Source: Sinisalibacter lacisalsi (GTDB lineage Bacteria; Pseudomonadota; Alphaproteobacteria; Rhodobacterales; Rhodobacteraceae). From it: 64,000 nucleotides of DNA. Each line of letters begins with the position of its first letter. Position 1 is the first letter of the stretch. The translations under genes were made by a program, and so were the position numbers. The notes beneath the pieces were generated by a model. The model was not told the DNA's origin and ran no database searches. It saw only the letters and a program-made list of their open reading frames with translations. The DNA is taken from assembly GCF_014640115.1 (NCBI RefSeq), contig NZ_BMGI01000006.1:305544-369543 (forward strand), read 5' to 3'. Positions 8,445 to 17,906 of this stretch are shown piece by piece.

Positions 8445-9365
8445 TTGGCCAATACCGCTATCCACAAAGCCACGCGGCGCTCGCTTCTGGACCGTTACGG
8501 ATACGAAGAGCGCAGCGCCGTTCTCTTCCTCGCACCGGTCATGCTTGTGTTGATGTCGGTGGCCGTGTTTCCGATCCTGTACTCGTTCTACCTCAGCTTC
8601 TTCCGAATGAAGCTGACCCGGCCCAACAACCAGCCGTTCATCTGGTTCGAGAATTATTCCGACCTGCTCACCAACGAGCTGTTCTGGGTTTCGGTGAGCC
8701 GCACGGTCGTGTTCACGCTCATCTCGGTGAGCGCCATCGCCGTGATCGCGCTGTTGGTCGCCCTCCTGTTGAACCAGGAGTTCAAGGGCCGCCGCGTGCT
8801 CAGCACGATAATTCTCATTCCATGGGCCATTCCCTACGTCGCCAACGCGCTGATGTGGAAATGGATCTACGATTCGGGCTATGGCGCGCTGAACGGGGCG
8901 CTCTACCAACTCGACTTCATCGACAAATACATGGTCTGGCTCGGTGACCAGGACAAAACCCTGCCACTGATCGCGAATGCCTTCGTCTGGAAGGAAGTGC
9001 CACTCGCCGCGATCCTCCTCCTCGTCTCGCTCAAGGCGATCCCGGCCGACCTCTACCAGGCCGCGCGCGTCGATGGCGCCACGGTGTGGCAGCGCTTCAT
9101 CCACATCACGCTCCCGGCGATGAAACCCGGCTTCATGCTTGTGATGATCTATGAAACGATGATGGCGATCCGCCACTTTGACCTGTTCTTCATCCTCACC
9201 GAAGGCGGGCCGGGCGACGCGTCGCACGTGCTGTCGTGGCACATCTACGTCGAAACCTTCCGCAACCTCTCGTTCGGAAGCGGTGCGGCGATGTCCTACC
9301 TGCTCGCCCTCGCAACCTTCGCGCTCTCCTACTTCTTCATTCGCACGCTCGGGCGGAGGATCTGA
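8445..9365 (+). CDS. ABC transporter permease, MalF type
   Basis: A 306-residue inner-membrane permease with six or so hydrophobic segments. The EAA loop is visible near residue 205 (DLYQAARVDGATVWQRFIHI). The best start is a TTG at 8445, since no ATG occurs near the N-terminus before the first membrane helix; the ribosome site is weak. It lies 84 bp after the binding-protein gene and ends three bases before the second permease gene. The two permeases form the membrane channel. Confidence 0.9.
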   Translation: MANTAIHKATRRSLLDRYGYEERSAVLFLAPVMLVLMSVAVFPILYSFYLSFFRMKLTRPNNQPFIWFENYSDLLTNELFWVSVSRTVVFTLISVSAIAVIALLVALLLNQEFKGRRVLSTIILIPWAIPYVANALMWKWIYDSGYGALNGALYQLDFIDKYMVWLGDQDKTLPLIANAFVWKEVPLAAILLLVSLKAIPADLYQAARVDGATVWQRFIHITLPAMKPGFMLVMIYETMMAIRHFDLFFILTEGGPGDASHVLSWHIYVETFRNLSFGSGAAMSYLLALATFALSYFFIRTLGRRI

Positions 9366-9367
9366 TC

Positions 9368-10330
9368 ATGGCGAACAGCATCGAAACCATCGACACCAAC
9401 ATCGACTACCGCCGCCGCCAGCGACTGGGGCGCCTGGGCCATAAAGCCGTGATCCTGTTCGGCGCGCTGCTCCTGGCGTTCTACGCCCTCGCGCCGATCT
9501 CGTGGCTGGTATCGTCCTCGCTCCAGACCGAGGCCGAGATCGTCTCGGTGCCGCCGCACTGGATCCCCGACGAGCCGACGCTGCAGAATTTCAGGGCCAT
9601 CTTCAGCGCCGGCGAAGACGAACCCGTCACCTACGAAACCCGCAGCGGCGCCGATCCGGTTTCGGGCGGGTTCATCCCGTCATCCGCGAGCAGCCTGCTG
9701 CCGTCGATGTGGAACAGCACCATCGTGGCCACCCTGGTGGTGATCCTGAACCTTCTCGTCGGCGTGCCCGCCGCCTATGCCATCGCCAAGATCCGCTACT
9801 GGGGCCGCAACGCCTCGATGTATTTCATCCTGATCACGCGGGTGATCCCCGATATCGCGCTGGTGGTGCCGTTCTTCCTGGTGATCCGCAAACTCGGGAT
9901 GCTCGACACGATCGGCTCGCTGGTGATCACCTATCTTGCCGTCACGGTTCCGTTCACCGTGTTCATCCTCGTTCAGTTCTTCGAAGGCTTGCCCGATGAA
10001 CTCGACAAGGCCGCACGCGTCGACGGCTGCTCGCGCTTCCAGGCAATGGTGCGGGTGTTCCTGCCGCTTTCCCTGCCCTCGCTTGTCGCGGTGGTGCTCT
10101 TCACCTTCCTGACCAGCTGGAACGAGTTTCTTCTGGCGCTGATGTTCACCCAGACGGAGGCGTCGCAGACCCTGCCGATCCTCCTGGCATCGTTCACCTC
10201 CGATTTCACGGTGAGCTTCTCGTTCCTCAACGCCGCGGGCGTCCTGGCCATCGTGCCGCCAGTGATCGTCGCAATCATCTTCGAACGCTACATCGTGTCG
10301 GGCCTGACGGCCGGTGCGGTGAAAGGTTAA
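9368..10330 (+). CDS. ABC transporter permease, MalG type
   Basis: A 320-residue permease, partner of the preceding MalF-type subunit. The EAA loop (DELDKAARVDGCSRFQAMVR) lies in the C-terminal half. Start at 9368 was chosen because a GGAGGA ribosome site overlaps the end of the upstream gene. The N-terminal 25 residues are polar, followed by the first membrane helix. A loop of about 50 residues between helices one and two (around ETRSGADPVSGGF) is longer than usual and periplasmic by topology. Confidence 0.9.
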   Translation: MANSIETIDTNIDYRRRQRLGRLGHKAVILFGALLLAFYALAPISWLVSSSLQTEAEIVSVPPHWIPDEPTLQNFRAIFSAGEDEPVTYETRSGADPVSGGFIPSSASSLLPSMWNSTIVATLVVILNLLVGVPAAYAIAKIRYWGRNASMYFILITRVIPDIALVVPFFLVIRKLGMLDTIGSLVITYLAVTVPFTVFILVQFFEGLPDELDKAARVDGCSRFQAMVRVFLPLSLPSLVAVVLFTFLTSWNEFLLALMFTQTEASQTLPILLASFTSDFTVSFSFLNAAGVLAIVPPVIVAIIFERYIVSGLTAGAVKG

Positions 10331-10345
10331 AACAGGAGCAAGCCC

Positions 10346-11449
10346 TTGGCCCGCATCAGTTTCGAAAACGTCAACAAGAACTACGCGAATGGATTCCACG
10401 CGGTGAAGGATCTCAACCTCGAGATCCACGACAAGGAATTCCTCGTCCTGCTCGGCCCGTCAGGTTGCGGCAAGTCCACCACGCTGAACATGATCGCCGG
10501 CCTCGAAGAGGTGAGCGACGGCGCGCTTCGCTTCGACGACCAGATGGTGAACTACGTGCCGCCGCACAAACGCGACGTGGCGATGGTCTTCCAGTCCTAC
10601 GCGCTCTATCCGCACAAGACGGTGTTCGACAACATCGCCTTCGGCCTCCAGATGCGGAAGCAGCCGAAATCGGAGATCGAGCGCCGCGTGAGAGACGCGG
10701 CCCGGAAGCTCGAAATCGAGCATCTGCTCGACCGTCGCCCCGGACAGCTCTCCGGCGGGCAACGCCAGCGCGTGGCGCTGGGGCGGGCGATGGTGCGCGA
10801 CCCGGCCGTGTTCCTGATGGACGAGCCACTCTCCAACCTCGATGCCGCGCTGCGCATCTCGATGCGGGCCGAGATCAAGGAACTGCATGAAGCGATGCAA
10901 ACCACCTTCGTCTACGTGACGCACGATCAGGCCGAGGCCCTGACACTCGCCGACCGGATCGTGGTGATGCGCGATGGCGAAGTGCAGCAGATCGGCACCT
11001 CGGACGATATCTACGAACGCCCGGCCAACACTTTCGTCGCCTCGTTCCTCGGCAATCCGCCGATCAACTACATCGACGGCGAGATCGAGGTGAGGGGAGA
11101 GGCCGAGGCGGTGTTTCAGCACCCGTCTGTCACCCTGACCCTGCCGCCCGAAATGGCACGCAAGCTGTCCGGCGCGCAGGGGCGCCGGGTCCGTCTCGGG
11201 ATCCGGGCCGAGGATGTCGACGAACGGGGTGACGGAGCCGAGGGCCACCTGATCCATGGCACGGTCAACTCGGTGCTGCCGGTCGGCTCGGACCAGTTTC
11301 TCGGCATGGAGTTTGGCGGCGCGGAGCTGTTTTTCCGCGTTGGCAAGGGGATGCGCCACAAGAACGGCGAGGCCATCGCGCTCACGGTCGACGTGAACCG
11401 CCTGCATGTTTTCGACGCCGAAACCGGCGCATCGCTTTTGTACGATTGA
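10346..11449 (+). CDS. ABC transporter ATP-binding protein, MalK/UgpC type
   Basis: A 367-residue ATPase that powers the importer. Walker A is GPSGCGKST (about residues 38-46), the signature is LSGGQRQRVALGRAMVRDP, Walker B is VFLMDEPLSNLD, and the switch histidine is in YVTHDQAEAL. The C-terminal third is a MOP/TOBE regulatory domain, as in MalK and UgpC, so regulation by a partner protein is possible. The start is a TTG at 10346 with a clear CAGGAG site seven bases upstream. The spacing to the permease gene (15 bp) shows one transcription unit. Confidence 0.93.
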   Translation: MARISFENVNKNYANGFHAVKDLNLEIHDKEFLVLLGPSGCGKSTTLNMIAGLEEVSDGALRFDDQMVNYVPPHKRDVAMVFQSYALYPHKTVFDNIAFGLQMRKQPKSEIERRVRDAARKLEIEHLLDRRPGQLSGGQRQRVALGRAMVRDPAVFLMDEPLSNLDAALRISMRAEIKELHEAMQTTFVYVTHDQAEALTLADRIVVMRDGEVQQIGTSDDIYERPANTFVASFLGNPPINYIDGEIEVRGEAEAVFQHPSVTLTLPPEMARKLSGAQGRRVRLGIRAEDVDERGDGAEGHLIHGTVNSVLPVGSDQFLGMEFGGAELFFRVGKGMRHKNGEAIALTVDVNRLHVFDAETGASLLYD

Positions 11450-11465
11450 GGCTTGTGCCAAGACC

Positions 11466-12347
11466 ATGAAACCGGCCCCGTTCAGTTACCATCGTCCCGG
11501 CACGCTTGAAGAGGCGCTGGGCCTGTTCGCGTCCCACGGCGCGGCGGCCAAACCGCTCGCGGGCGGGCAAAGCCTTGGGCCGATGCTGAACATGCGGCTT
11601 GCCCGTCCGGCGCATCTCGTCGACCTGAATGACCTGATCGAACTCGACTACGTGCGGCAGGACAAGTCCGTGCTGGAGATCGGCGCACTCACCCGGCACC
11701 ACCGGATCGCCACCGCCCCCGAGGTGAAGCGGCTGGTCCCAGTTCTGGCTGCGGCCGCCGCAAGCATCGGACACTACGCCATCCGCCAGAGGGGCACCCT
11801 CGGTGGCAGCCTTTGCCATGCCGATCCGGCGGCGCAATTGCCCCTGCTCGCCGTGGCGCTCGATGCCGAAATGGTCATCGCGTCTTCGCGCGGCACGCGG
11901 CGGGCGCAGGCGGAAGCGTTCTTCCAGTCGATCATGATGGTTGACCTCGCCGAGGATGAATTGCTCACCGCCGCCCGGTTTTCCCTGCCCGAGCCCGACA
12001 CGGGCTGGGCCTTCGAGTTGTTCAGCCGGCGGCACGGCGATTTCGCAATCGCGAGCATCGCCGCCTTGCTCAAGCTCGATGCGGATGGTGCGGTTGCCGC
12101 GCTCAGGATCGCGATCGGCGGCGCTGGCTCCGTGCCGCTGCGGTTGCATGACATCGAGGCCAACGCCCTCGGCGAGCGCCCCGGCGAAAGCTGGATCGAG
12201 ACAACGGCCGAGGCCGTGGCGCAGGCCATCACCTTCGAAGACGATCCGATGGTGCCCGCGCAATACCGCCAAGATCTTGTCCGCGCCCTCGCGCGCGAAG
12301 CCCTATCCAAGGCCCTTGGCCGCTGTCTGGTGACCCATGGAAGCTGA
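11466..12347 (+). CDS. Molybdenum hydroxylase medium (FAD-binding) subunit, CoxM-like
   Basis: A 293-residue FAD subunit of a xanthine-dehydrogenase/CO-dehydrogenase-type hydroxylase. The FAD-binding motifs are KPLAGGQSLGPMLNMRLA (about residues 31-49) and GHYAIRQRGTLGGSLCHAD (about residues 100-118). It passes electrons from the iron-sulfur subunit to the acceptor. The start at 11466 matches the family opening MKPAPFSYHRP. The end overlaps the small-subunit gene by 11 bases, indicating coupled translation. The substrate of the complex is not revealed by this subunit. Confidence 0.92.
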   Translation: MKPAPFSYHRPGTLEEALGLFASHGAAAKPLAGGQSLGPMLNMRLARPAHLVDLNDLIELDYVRQDKSVLEIGALTRHHRIATAPEVKRLVPVLAAAAASIGHYAIRQRGTLGGSLCHADPAAQLPLLAVALDAEMVIASSRGTRRAQAEAFFQSIMMVDLAEDELLTAARFSLPEPDTGWAFELFSRRHGDFAIASIAALLKLDADGAVAALRIAIGGAGSVPLRLHDIEANALGERPGESWIETTAEAVAQAITFEDDPMVPAQYRQDLVRALAREALSKALGRCLVTHGS

Positions 12348-12831
12348 CCGTCCCACAACCGTCAACCTCACCGTCAACGGTGAAAACCACGAGGTGGCCA
12401 TCACCCCGCGCAAACTCCTGTCGGACGTTCTGCGCGAGGATCTGCGCCTCACCGGCACGCACGTGGGCTGCGAGCATGGCGTTTGCGGCGCCTGCACCAT
12501 CCTGATCGACGGCGCTCCGGCCCGGGCCTGCCTGACCTTCGCGATACAGATGGAAGGCCACGAGATCGAAACCATCGAGGGGGTCACGCCAGACAGCGGC
12601 TACAGCCCGCTTCAGCAGGCGCTCCACGACGAACACGGTCTGCAATGCGGCTATTGCACGCCCGGCATCATCATGACCTTCGAGGCCTACCTGAAGGAAA
12701 ACCCCACCCCGACCGAAGCCGAGATCCGCGATGTGCTTTCGGGCAATCTCTGCCGCTGCACCGGCTATCAGAACATCGTCGCCGCGATCGTCAGGGCGGC
12801 TGAGGCCATGCGCGAGGAGGGGGCCCGATGA
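12337..12831 (+). CDS. Molybdenum hydroxylase small ([2Fe-2S]) subunit, CoxS-like
   Basis: A 164-residue iron-sulfur subunit with two [2Fe-2S] clusters. The plant-ferredoxin-type cluster ligands are in [16 protein letters not shown] plus the cysteine in ARAC, and the second cluster ligands are in CGYCTPGI and [10 protein letters not shown]. It relays electrons from the molybdenum site to FAD. All cluster cysteines are present. The last four bases overlap the ATG of the large subunit (ATGA), so the three subunits are translationally coupled in medium-small-large order. Confidence 0.94.
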   Translation: MEADRPTTVNLTVNGENHEVAITPRKLLSDVLREDLRLTGTHVGCEHGVCGACTILIDGAPARACLTFAIQMEGHEIETIEGVTPDSGYSPLQQALHDEHGLQCGYCTPGIIMTFEAYLKENPTPTEAEIRDVLSGNLCRCTGYQNIVAAIVRAAEAMREEGAR

Positions 12832-15197
12832 GCGAAGCCGCCGAGTTCAAACACATCGGCCAACCCTTGCCGCGCCGGGAAGACCACCGCCTGCTCACCG
12901 GGCAGGCGCGCTTTCTCGACGATATCGTGCTGCCCGGCGCGCTGCATGCCACCTTCGTGCGCTCGCCCCATGCCCATGCGCGGATCATCGGGATCGACTC
13001 GAGCGAGGCGCTAGAGATGCCCGGCGTGGTCGGGGTGTTCACCGGCGAGGATCTCGCGCAGTGGACAACCCCGTTGCGCCTCGCGCCGCAGATCGAAGGG
13101 CTGCACCCGGTCGAAATGACGACCCTGCCCATCGACAAGGTCCGGTTTCACGGCGACCCCGTCGCCTGCGTCGTCGCCCTCGATCGCTACGTCGCGGAGG
13201 ATGCCGCCGAGGCGGTGGAGGTCGAATACGAAGTTCTGGAGCCCGTCGTGGACATCGCCTCGGCCCTCGCCGAAACGGCGCCGATGGTGGATACCACGCT
13301 TGAAACCAATCTGGTGTCGCACCAAACCTTCGCCGCCGGCGACCTCGCCGCTCGCCGCGCAGAAGCGCACCGGGTGGTCGAGGCACGCTTCGATCTGCAC
13401 CGGCACACACATGTGCCGATGGAAACCCGCGGCTGCGCCGCCGACTGGGACCAGGGCCGCGAGCACCTGACCATGCATATCGGCATCCAGGTGCCCCACC
13501 CGCTGCGCGGCCAACTCGCCGCGCGGATGGGGCTTGCGGAAAACCAAGTCACCGTCATCTCGCCGGATGTGGGTGGTGGCTTCGGCCAGAAGATCGCGCT
13601 CTACCGCGAGGAACTGACCGTCGCGGCGCTGGCGCGGCACCTGCGCCGCCCGGTGCGGTGGCGCGAAGATCGGCTAGAGAACCTCATGGCCGCCAGTCAC
13701 GCCCGCGAATACCAGAGCCGCACCCGGGCGTCCGTCGACGAAAAGGGGCGGATACTCGGGCTCGAACTCGAGCTGACGGAAGATTTCGGCAGTTATTGCT
13801 TTTTCCCCGCGAACTACATGGCCCGGGTGATCGCGCTCATCCTCACCGGCCCCTACCGTATCCGCGATTACGCCTTCGACGTGCGCGTGGTGCTCACCAA
13901 CAAATGTGGCAACGGGCCGATGCGGGCGCCGATGGCCGTTACCTCATGGATCATGGAAGGCACGATCGAAGCCATCGCGCGCGAACTTGCGCTCGATCCG
14001 GTCGAGGTGCGGCGGGTGAACGCGCTCACGGCGGCGGATATGCCCTTCACCATGGCCACCGGCGAAGTGGTCGAGGACATCACGCCCCTCGAAACGCTGG
14101 AAGCGGCCGTGAGCGGGATCGACGTCGCGTCCTTCCGCGCCCGGCAGGCCGAAGCACGCCGCGAAGGGCGCTTCCTTGGCCTCGGCCTCTGCACGGTGGT
14201 CGAATCCACCACCTATGGCTCGGGCTTCTACAAGTCCGCCGGCATCCCCGGCTCGGGGCACGAGGCGGCCTGGGTGCGGATCGAACCCAGCGGGGTGGTC
14301 AATGCCTCGGTTGGGCTGATGGGCACCGGTCAGGGCTACGAATCCTCGCTCGCCCAGGCGGTGGCCGAGGGGCTGGGCGTCTCTCCCGACAAGATCCGGC
14401 TTCAGATGGGCCATACCGATATCGCGCCCTACGGCATGGGCAGCCGCGGCGCGCGCGGCGGCACGGCCGGCGGCGGCAGCCTCTACCTCTGCGCCCGCAA
14501 GGCGCAGGACCGCGTTCTTGTCATCGCGGCCGACATGCTGGGCCTCAACTCACCCGAGATGTTGCGGCTGAATGACGGGCAGGTCGAACGCATGGTCGCC
14601 TCCGACTGGCAGGCCACCGGCATCGGGCTCGCCGATGTGGCCCGGCGCGCCTATCTCGAGCCAACGCTGCTTCCCGAAGGGGTCGACCCGGGGCTCGACG
14701 TGTCGATCACCTACGATCCGCCGCCGATGACCTATTCCAACGCCACCCATGCCTGCATCGTCGAGATAGACCCCGCGACCGGGCGGCTCGAAATCGAACG
14801 CTACGTGATCGCCGAGGATTGCGGCACCGTGCTCAACCCTGTGGTCGTGCGCGGCCAGCAGCAGGGCGCCACCGCGATGGGCCTGAGCGGCGCGCTCTTC
14901 GAACAGGTCGTCTACGACGAGACCGGGCAGAACCTGACCGCCACGCTCGCCGACTACCTCGTCGCCACCGCCTGCGAGACGCCGAATTTCGAGATCATCG
15001 AGATGAACACGCCGAACCGGCGCACCCCGACCGGCTCCAAGGGCATGGCCGAGGGCGGCGTGATGGGCGCAATCGGCGTGATCGCCAACGCGGTGAACGA
15101 TGCGCTGGCCCCCTTCGGCGTTGTCATCGACCGCCAACCGATCACCCCGCAATCCCTGCGCGCCGCCCTGCGCGGGAAGACACCAACCACTTCTTGA
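12828..15197 (+). CDS. Molybdenum hydroxylase large (Mo-pterin) subunit with atypical active-site loop
   Basis: A 789-residue molybdopterin subunit of the xanthine-dehydrogenase family. The pterin motif VGGGFGQKI and the C-terminal catalytic-glutamate motif KGMAEGG (Glu742) are intact. The position that carries AYxCSFR in true CO dehydrogenase (form I) and AYRGAGR in most form II proteins reads NGPMRAPM (about residues 362-369). It is therefore not a CO dehydrogenase and differs from common form II enzymes in the active-site loop. Substrate is unknown. Operon partners (ABC importer, hydroxyacid dehydrogenase, CoxG, amidohydrolase) point to a carboxylated or amide-bearing organic compound. Confidence 0.92.
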   Translation: MSEAAEFKHIGQPLPRREDHRLLTGQARFLDDIVLPGALHATFVRSPHAHARIIGIDSSEALEMPGVVGVFTGEDLAQWTTPLRLAPQIEGLHPVEMTTLPIDKVRFHGDPVACVVALDRYVAEDAAEAVEVEYEVLEPVVDIASALAETAPMVDTTLETNLVSHQTFAAGDLAARRAEAHRVVEARFDLHRHTHVPMETRGCAADWDQGREHLTMHIGIQVPHPLRGQLAARMGLAENQVTVISPDVGGGFGQKIALYREELTVAALARHLRRPVRWREDRLENLMAASHAREYQSRTRASVDEKGRILGLELELTEDFGSYCFFPANYMARVIALILTGPYRIRDYAFDVRVVLTNKCGNGPMRAPMAVTSWIMEGTIEAIARELALDPVEVRRVNALTAADMPFTMATGEVVEDITPLETLEAAVSGIDVASFRARQAEARREGRFLGLGLCTVVESTTYGSGFYKSAGIPGSGHEAAWVRIEPSGVVNASVGLMGTGQGYESSLAQAVAEGLGVSPDKIRLQMGHTDIAPYGMGSRGARGGTAGGGSLYLCARKAQDRVLVIAADMLGLNSPEMLRLNDGQVERMVASDWQATGIGLADVARRAYLEPTLLPEGVDPGLDVSITYDPPPMTYSNATHACIVEIDPATGRLEIERYVIAEDCGTVLNPVVVRGQQQGATAMGLSGALFEQVVYDETGQNLTATLADYLVATACETPNFEIIEMNTPNRRTPTGSKGMAEGGVMGAIGVIANAVNDALAPFGVVIDRQPITPQSLRAALRGKTPTTS

Positions 15198-15206
15198 GGA
15201 CAGACC

Positions 15207-16112
15207 ATGACCAACGAAGGCACCAAAGCGACGATCGGCTTCATCGGCCTCGGCATCATGGGACGCAGCATGGCCGGGCACATCCTCGATGCGGGCTACC
15301 CGCTACACGTGTTCAACCGCACTGCCGCCAAGGCCGATGACCTCGTCGCCCGCGGCGCGGTTCTGGCGAAGACGCCGGGCGACCTCGCGGCGGCCTGCGA
15401 TGTGGTGATCACCATCGTCGGCTACCCCGCCGACGTCGAGGGGCTCTATTTCGGCCCGGACGGCCTGATCGCACGGGCGCGTGAGGGCGCGCTGCTGATC
15501 GACATGACAACCTCGAGCCCGGATCTCGCCCGGCGCATTGCCGTGGAAGCCGCGAAAGCCGGGATCGAGACGCTCGACGCCCCTGTTTCCGGCGGCGATG
15601 TCGGCGCCAGGGCGGGCAAACTGGCGATCATGGTCGGCGGCAGCGCTGCCGCCTTCGGGCGCGCCCTGCCGGTGTTCGAGACGATGGGTGAACGGATCGC
15701 CCTGATGGGCGGGGCCGGCGCGGGCCAGCACACCAAGATGGCCAACCAGATCGCCATCGCCTCGACGATGCTCGCCGTGAGCGAGAGCCTCGCCTATGCC
15801 GAGGCCGCCGGACTGGACCTTGCGCAGGTGATCGAAGTGGTCGGCTCCGGCGCCGCATCGAGCTTCCTTCTTGGCGGCCTCGGGCCGAAGATGTCCGCGC
15901 GTGATTATGCGCCGGGCTTTTTCGTGCACCACTTTGTCAAGGACATGGGGATCGCGCTCTCAGAAGCCGAGCGCATGGGGCTCGATCTGCCGGGCCTCGA
16001 ACTCGCCCGGCGGCTCTACCAGCGCCTTGTCGACGAGGGATATGGCGAGGAGGGCACGCAGGCGCTCTTTCGCCTCTACGACGCGCGCGATGGCGCGAGG
16101 GGTGCGAACTGA
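15207..16112 (+). CDS. NAD(P)-dependent 3-hydroxyacid dehydrogenase (3-hydroxyisobutyrate dehydrogenase family)
   Basis: A 301-residue beta-hydroxyacid dehydrogenase. The Rossmann motif GFIGLGIMGRSMAGHIL is near the N-terminus, the substrate loop is DAPVSGGDVGARAGKLA, and the catalytic lysine is Lys177 in HTKMANQ. The family interconverts 3-hydroxyacids and semialdehydes (for example tartronate semialdehyde or 3-hydroxyisobutyrate). It starts nine bases after the hydroxylase large subunit with an AGGAC site and overlaps the CoxG start (TGATG). It is likely to act on a product of the hydroxylase or amidohydrolase in the same pathway. Confidence 0.92.
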   Translation: MTNEGTKATIGFIGLGIMGRSMAGHILDAGYPLHVFNRTAAKADDLVARGAVLAKTPGDLAAACDVVITIVGYPADVEGLYFGPDGLIARAREGALLIDMTTSSPDLARRIAVEAAKAGIETLDAPVSGGDVGARAGKLAIMVGGSAAAFGRALPVFETMGERIALMGGAGAGQHTKMANQIAIASTMLAVSESLAYAEAAGLDLAQVIEVVGSGAASSFLLGGLGPKMSARDYAPGFFVHHFVKDMGIALSEAERMGLDLPGLELARRLYQRLVDEGYGEEGTQALFRLYDARDGARGAN

Positions 16113-16717
16113 TGCAATTCGCAGGCGAAAATCTTGTTCCCGCAACGCCCGAGCGGGTCTGGGACGGGCTCAACGACCCCGACATCCTGCGCCGGTCGAT
16201 CCCCGGCTGCACCGCGATGGAGCGCACCGGCGAGTCCGAGTTCACCGCCACGATCGTTGCCCGCGTCGGCCCGGTTTCGGCAACCTTCAAGGGCAAGGTC
16301 GAGATCGTCAATCCCGAGCCTCCGCTCGCATTCACGCTGCGCGGGCGCGGCCAGGGTGGCCCGGCGGGATTTGCCAAGGGCGAGGCCCGCATCGCGCTTT
16401 CGCCCGAGGGCGACCAGACCCGGTTGCGCTACGAAGCAGACGTTGAAATCGGCGGCAAGCTCGCGAGCGTCGGCTCGCGGCTGATCCAGGGCGTGGCCCG
16501 GAAAATGGCCGATGACTTCTTTGCACGCTTTGCCGACGCTCTGATGGGAACCGGAGCGCAGGCAACGGAAGGGCCGCCGCCACTTGCGGAGCAACACCAA
16601 GGCGGCCCTTCCACCCCTTCATTCGCGGCGCGGCACATTCCACTGATCGACCGCCTCGCCTGGCTCGGGGTCGGCGTGGCCCTCGGCGTGGCCGGCGCGC
16701 TTTGGCTTCTGGAGTGA
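16112..16717 (+). CDS. CoxG-like SRPBCC protein with C-terminal membrane anchor
   Basis: A 201-residue protein with an N-terminal SRPBCC/CoxG domain (MQFAGENLVPATPERVWDG opening, residues 1 to about 150) and a C-terminal hydrophobic helix preceded by a linker. In the CO dehydrogenase system CoxG recruits the enzyme to the inner membrane, and the anchor here supports the same job for the upstream hydroxylase. Both ends overlap neighbours by TGATG, so it is translated together with the dehydrogenase and amidohydrolase. Confidence 0.88.
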   Translation: MQFAGENLVPATPERVWDGLNDPDILRRSIPGCTAMERTGESEFTATIVARVGPVSATFKGKVEIVNPEPPLAFTLRGRGQGGPAGFAKGEARIALSPEGDQTRLRYEADVEIGGKLASVGSRLIQGVARKMADDFFARFADALMGTGAQATEGPPPLAEQHQGGPSTPSFAARHIPLIDRLAWLGVGVALGVAGALWLLE

Positions 16718-17895
16718 TGGCGATGAAGATTTCCCCTCATATCCGGGAACTGGAAGGCCAGTTGGTGGATTGGCGCCATCACCTGCATGCCAATCCCGAA
16801 ACCGCCTTTGAAGAGCATGAAACGGCCGCCTTCATCGCCCGTGAGCTTCGTGCGATGGGGCTGGAGGTGCATACCGGGATCGCCGGCACCGGGGTTGTGG
16901 CGCTTCTGCGCAATGGCCCGGGCCGCACCATCGGCCTGCGCGCCGATATCGACGCTCTGGATGTCGAGGAGCTGACCGGGCTTCCCTATGCGTCCACGAA
17001 GGCGGGCAAGATGCATGCCTGCGGGCATGACGGCCATACCACCATGCTGCTCGGCGCGGCGCGGCATATGTCGGAAAACCCGCCCGGCCCCGGCACCGTG
17101 ATCTTCATCTTCCAGCCAGCGGAAGAAAACGAGGGCGGCGCGCGCGAGATGATCCGCGACGGGCTTTTCGAGCGCTTCCCGGTGGACCTCGTTTTTGCCC
17201 TGCACAACTGGCCGGGCCTCGCCGAAGGCAGTTTCGCCGTGCATGACGGGCCGGTGATGGCGTCGATGGATAATTTCGTCCTTCGCCTCGTCGGAAAAGG
17301 CGCCCACGGCGCCATGCCGCACCAGGGGATCGACCCGATCACGATCTCCGCCCAGATCCAGTTCGCGTGGCAGACCATTGTGAGCCGCGCGGTCGATCCC
17401 ACCGACGCGGCGGTGATCAGCATCACCCAGATCCACGCCGGCGACACGCTGAACGTCATTCCGGAATCGATCGAGCTGAAGGGAACCGTCCGGTCCTTCC
17501 GCCCCGAAACACGCGATTTCCTCGAAGCCGAGATGTCTCACCGCGCGCGCCACGTCGCCGAAGCCTTCCATGCCACCTCGGAGTTCACTTTCGAACGGCG
17601 CTATCCCTCGACGATCAACGATCCCGCCGCCGCTCGCCTTGCCGAAAGCGCAGCGCGGGAAATCGTCGGTGCCGATGCGGTTCAGTCGGGCCTCGCGCCA
17701 AGCATGGCCTCGGAAGATTTTTCTTTCATGCTGGAACAGATGCCCGGGGCCTATGTCTGGATCGGCAACGGCCCGGCGGACGGCGGGCGCAACCTACACA
17801 GCCCGCACTACCGGTTCAACGACAGCATCCTTCCCCTCGGCGCGCAGTATTTCACCGAGATCACCCGCCTCGCACTGCGCGGAGACAATCGCTGA
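16717..17895 (+). CDS. M20 family amidohydrolase (IAA/hippurate hydrolase type)
   Basis: A 392-residue metal-dependent amidohydrolase of the M20D group. Metal-site motifs are HACGHDGHTTMLLGAARHM and FIFQPAEENEGGAREMI, and the dimerisation-domain segment GKGAHGAMPHQGIDP is present. The group cleaves N-acyl amino acids such as hippurate or auxin conjugates. The start at 16717 overlaps the CoxG stop (TGATG); an internal ATG two codons later is equally possible. It is the last gene of the operon. Its presence suggests the pathway substrate or an intermediate carries an amide bond. Confidence 0.9.
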   Translation: MAMKISPHIRELEGQLVDWRHHLHANPETAFEEHETAAFIARELRAMGLEVHTGIAGTGVVALLRNGPGRTIGLRADIDALDVEELTGLPYASTKAGKMHACGHDGHTTMLLGAARHMSENPPGPGTVIFIFQPAEENEGGAREMIRDGLFERFPVDLVFALHNWPGLAEGSFAVHDGPVMASMDNFVLRLVGKGAHGAMPHQGIDPITISAQIQFAWQTIVSRAVDPTDAAVISITQIHAGDTLNVIPESIELKGTVRSFRPETRDFLEAEMSHRARHVAEAFHATSEFTFERRYPSTINDPAAARLAESAAREIVGADAVQSGLAPSMASEDFSFMLEQMPGAYVWIGNGPADGGRNLHSPHYRFNDSILPLGAQYFTEITRLALRGDNR

Positions 17896-17906
17896 GCGTA
17901 TAATTG

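Noticed and set aside
12828-15197. Annotation of the hydroxylase as carbon monoxide dehydrogenase
   Set aside because: The AYxCSFR loop that defines CO-oxidising large subunits is absent, so the CO dehydrogenase name is not supported.
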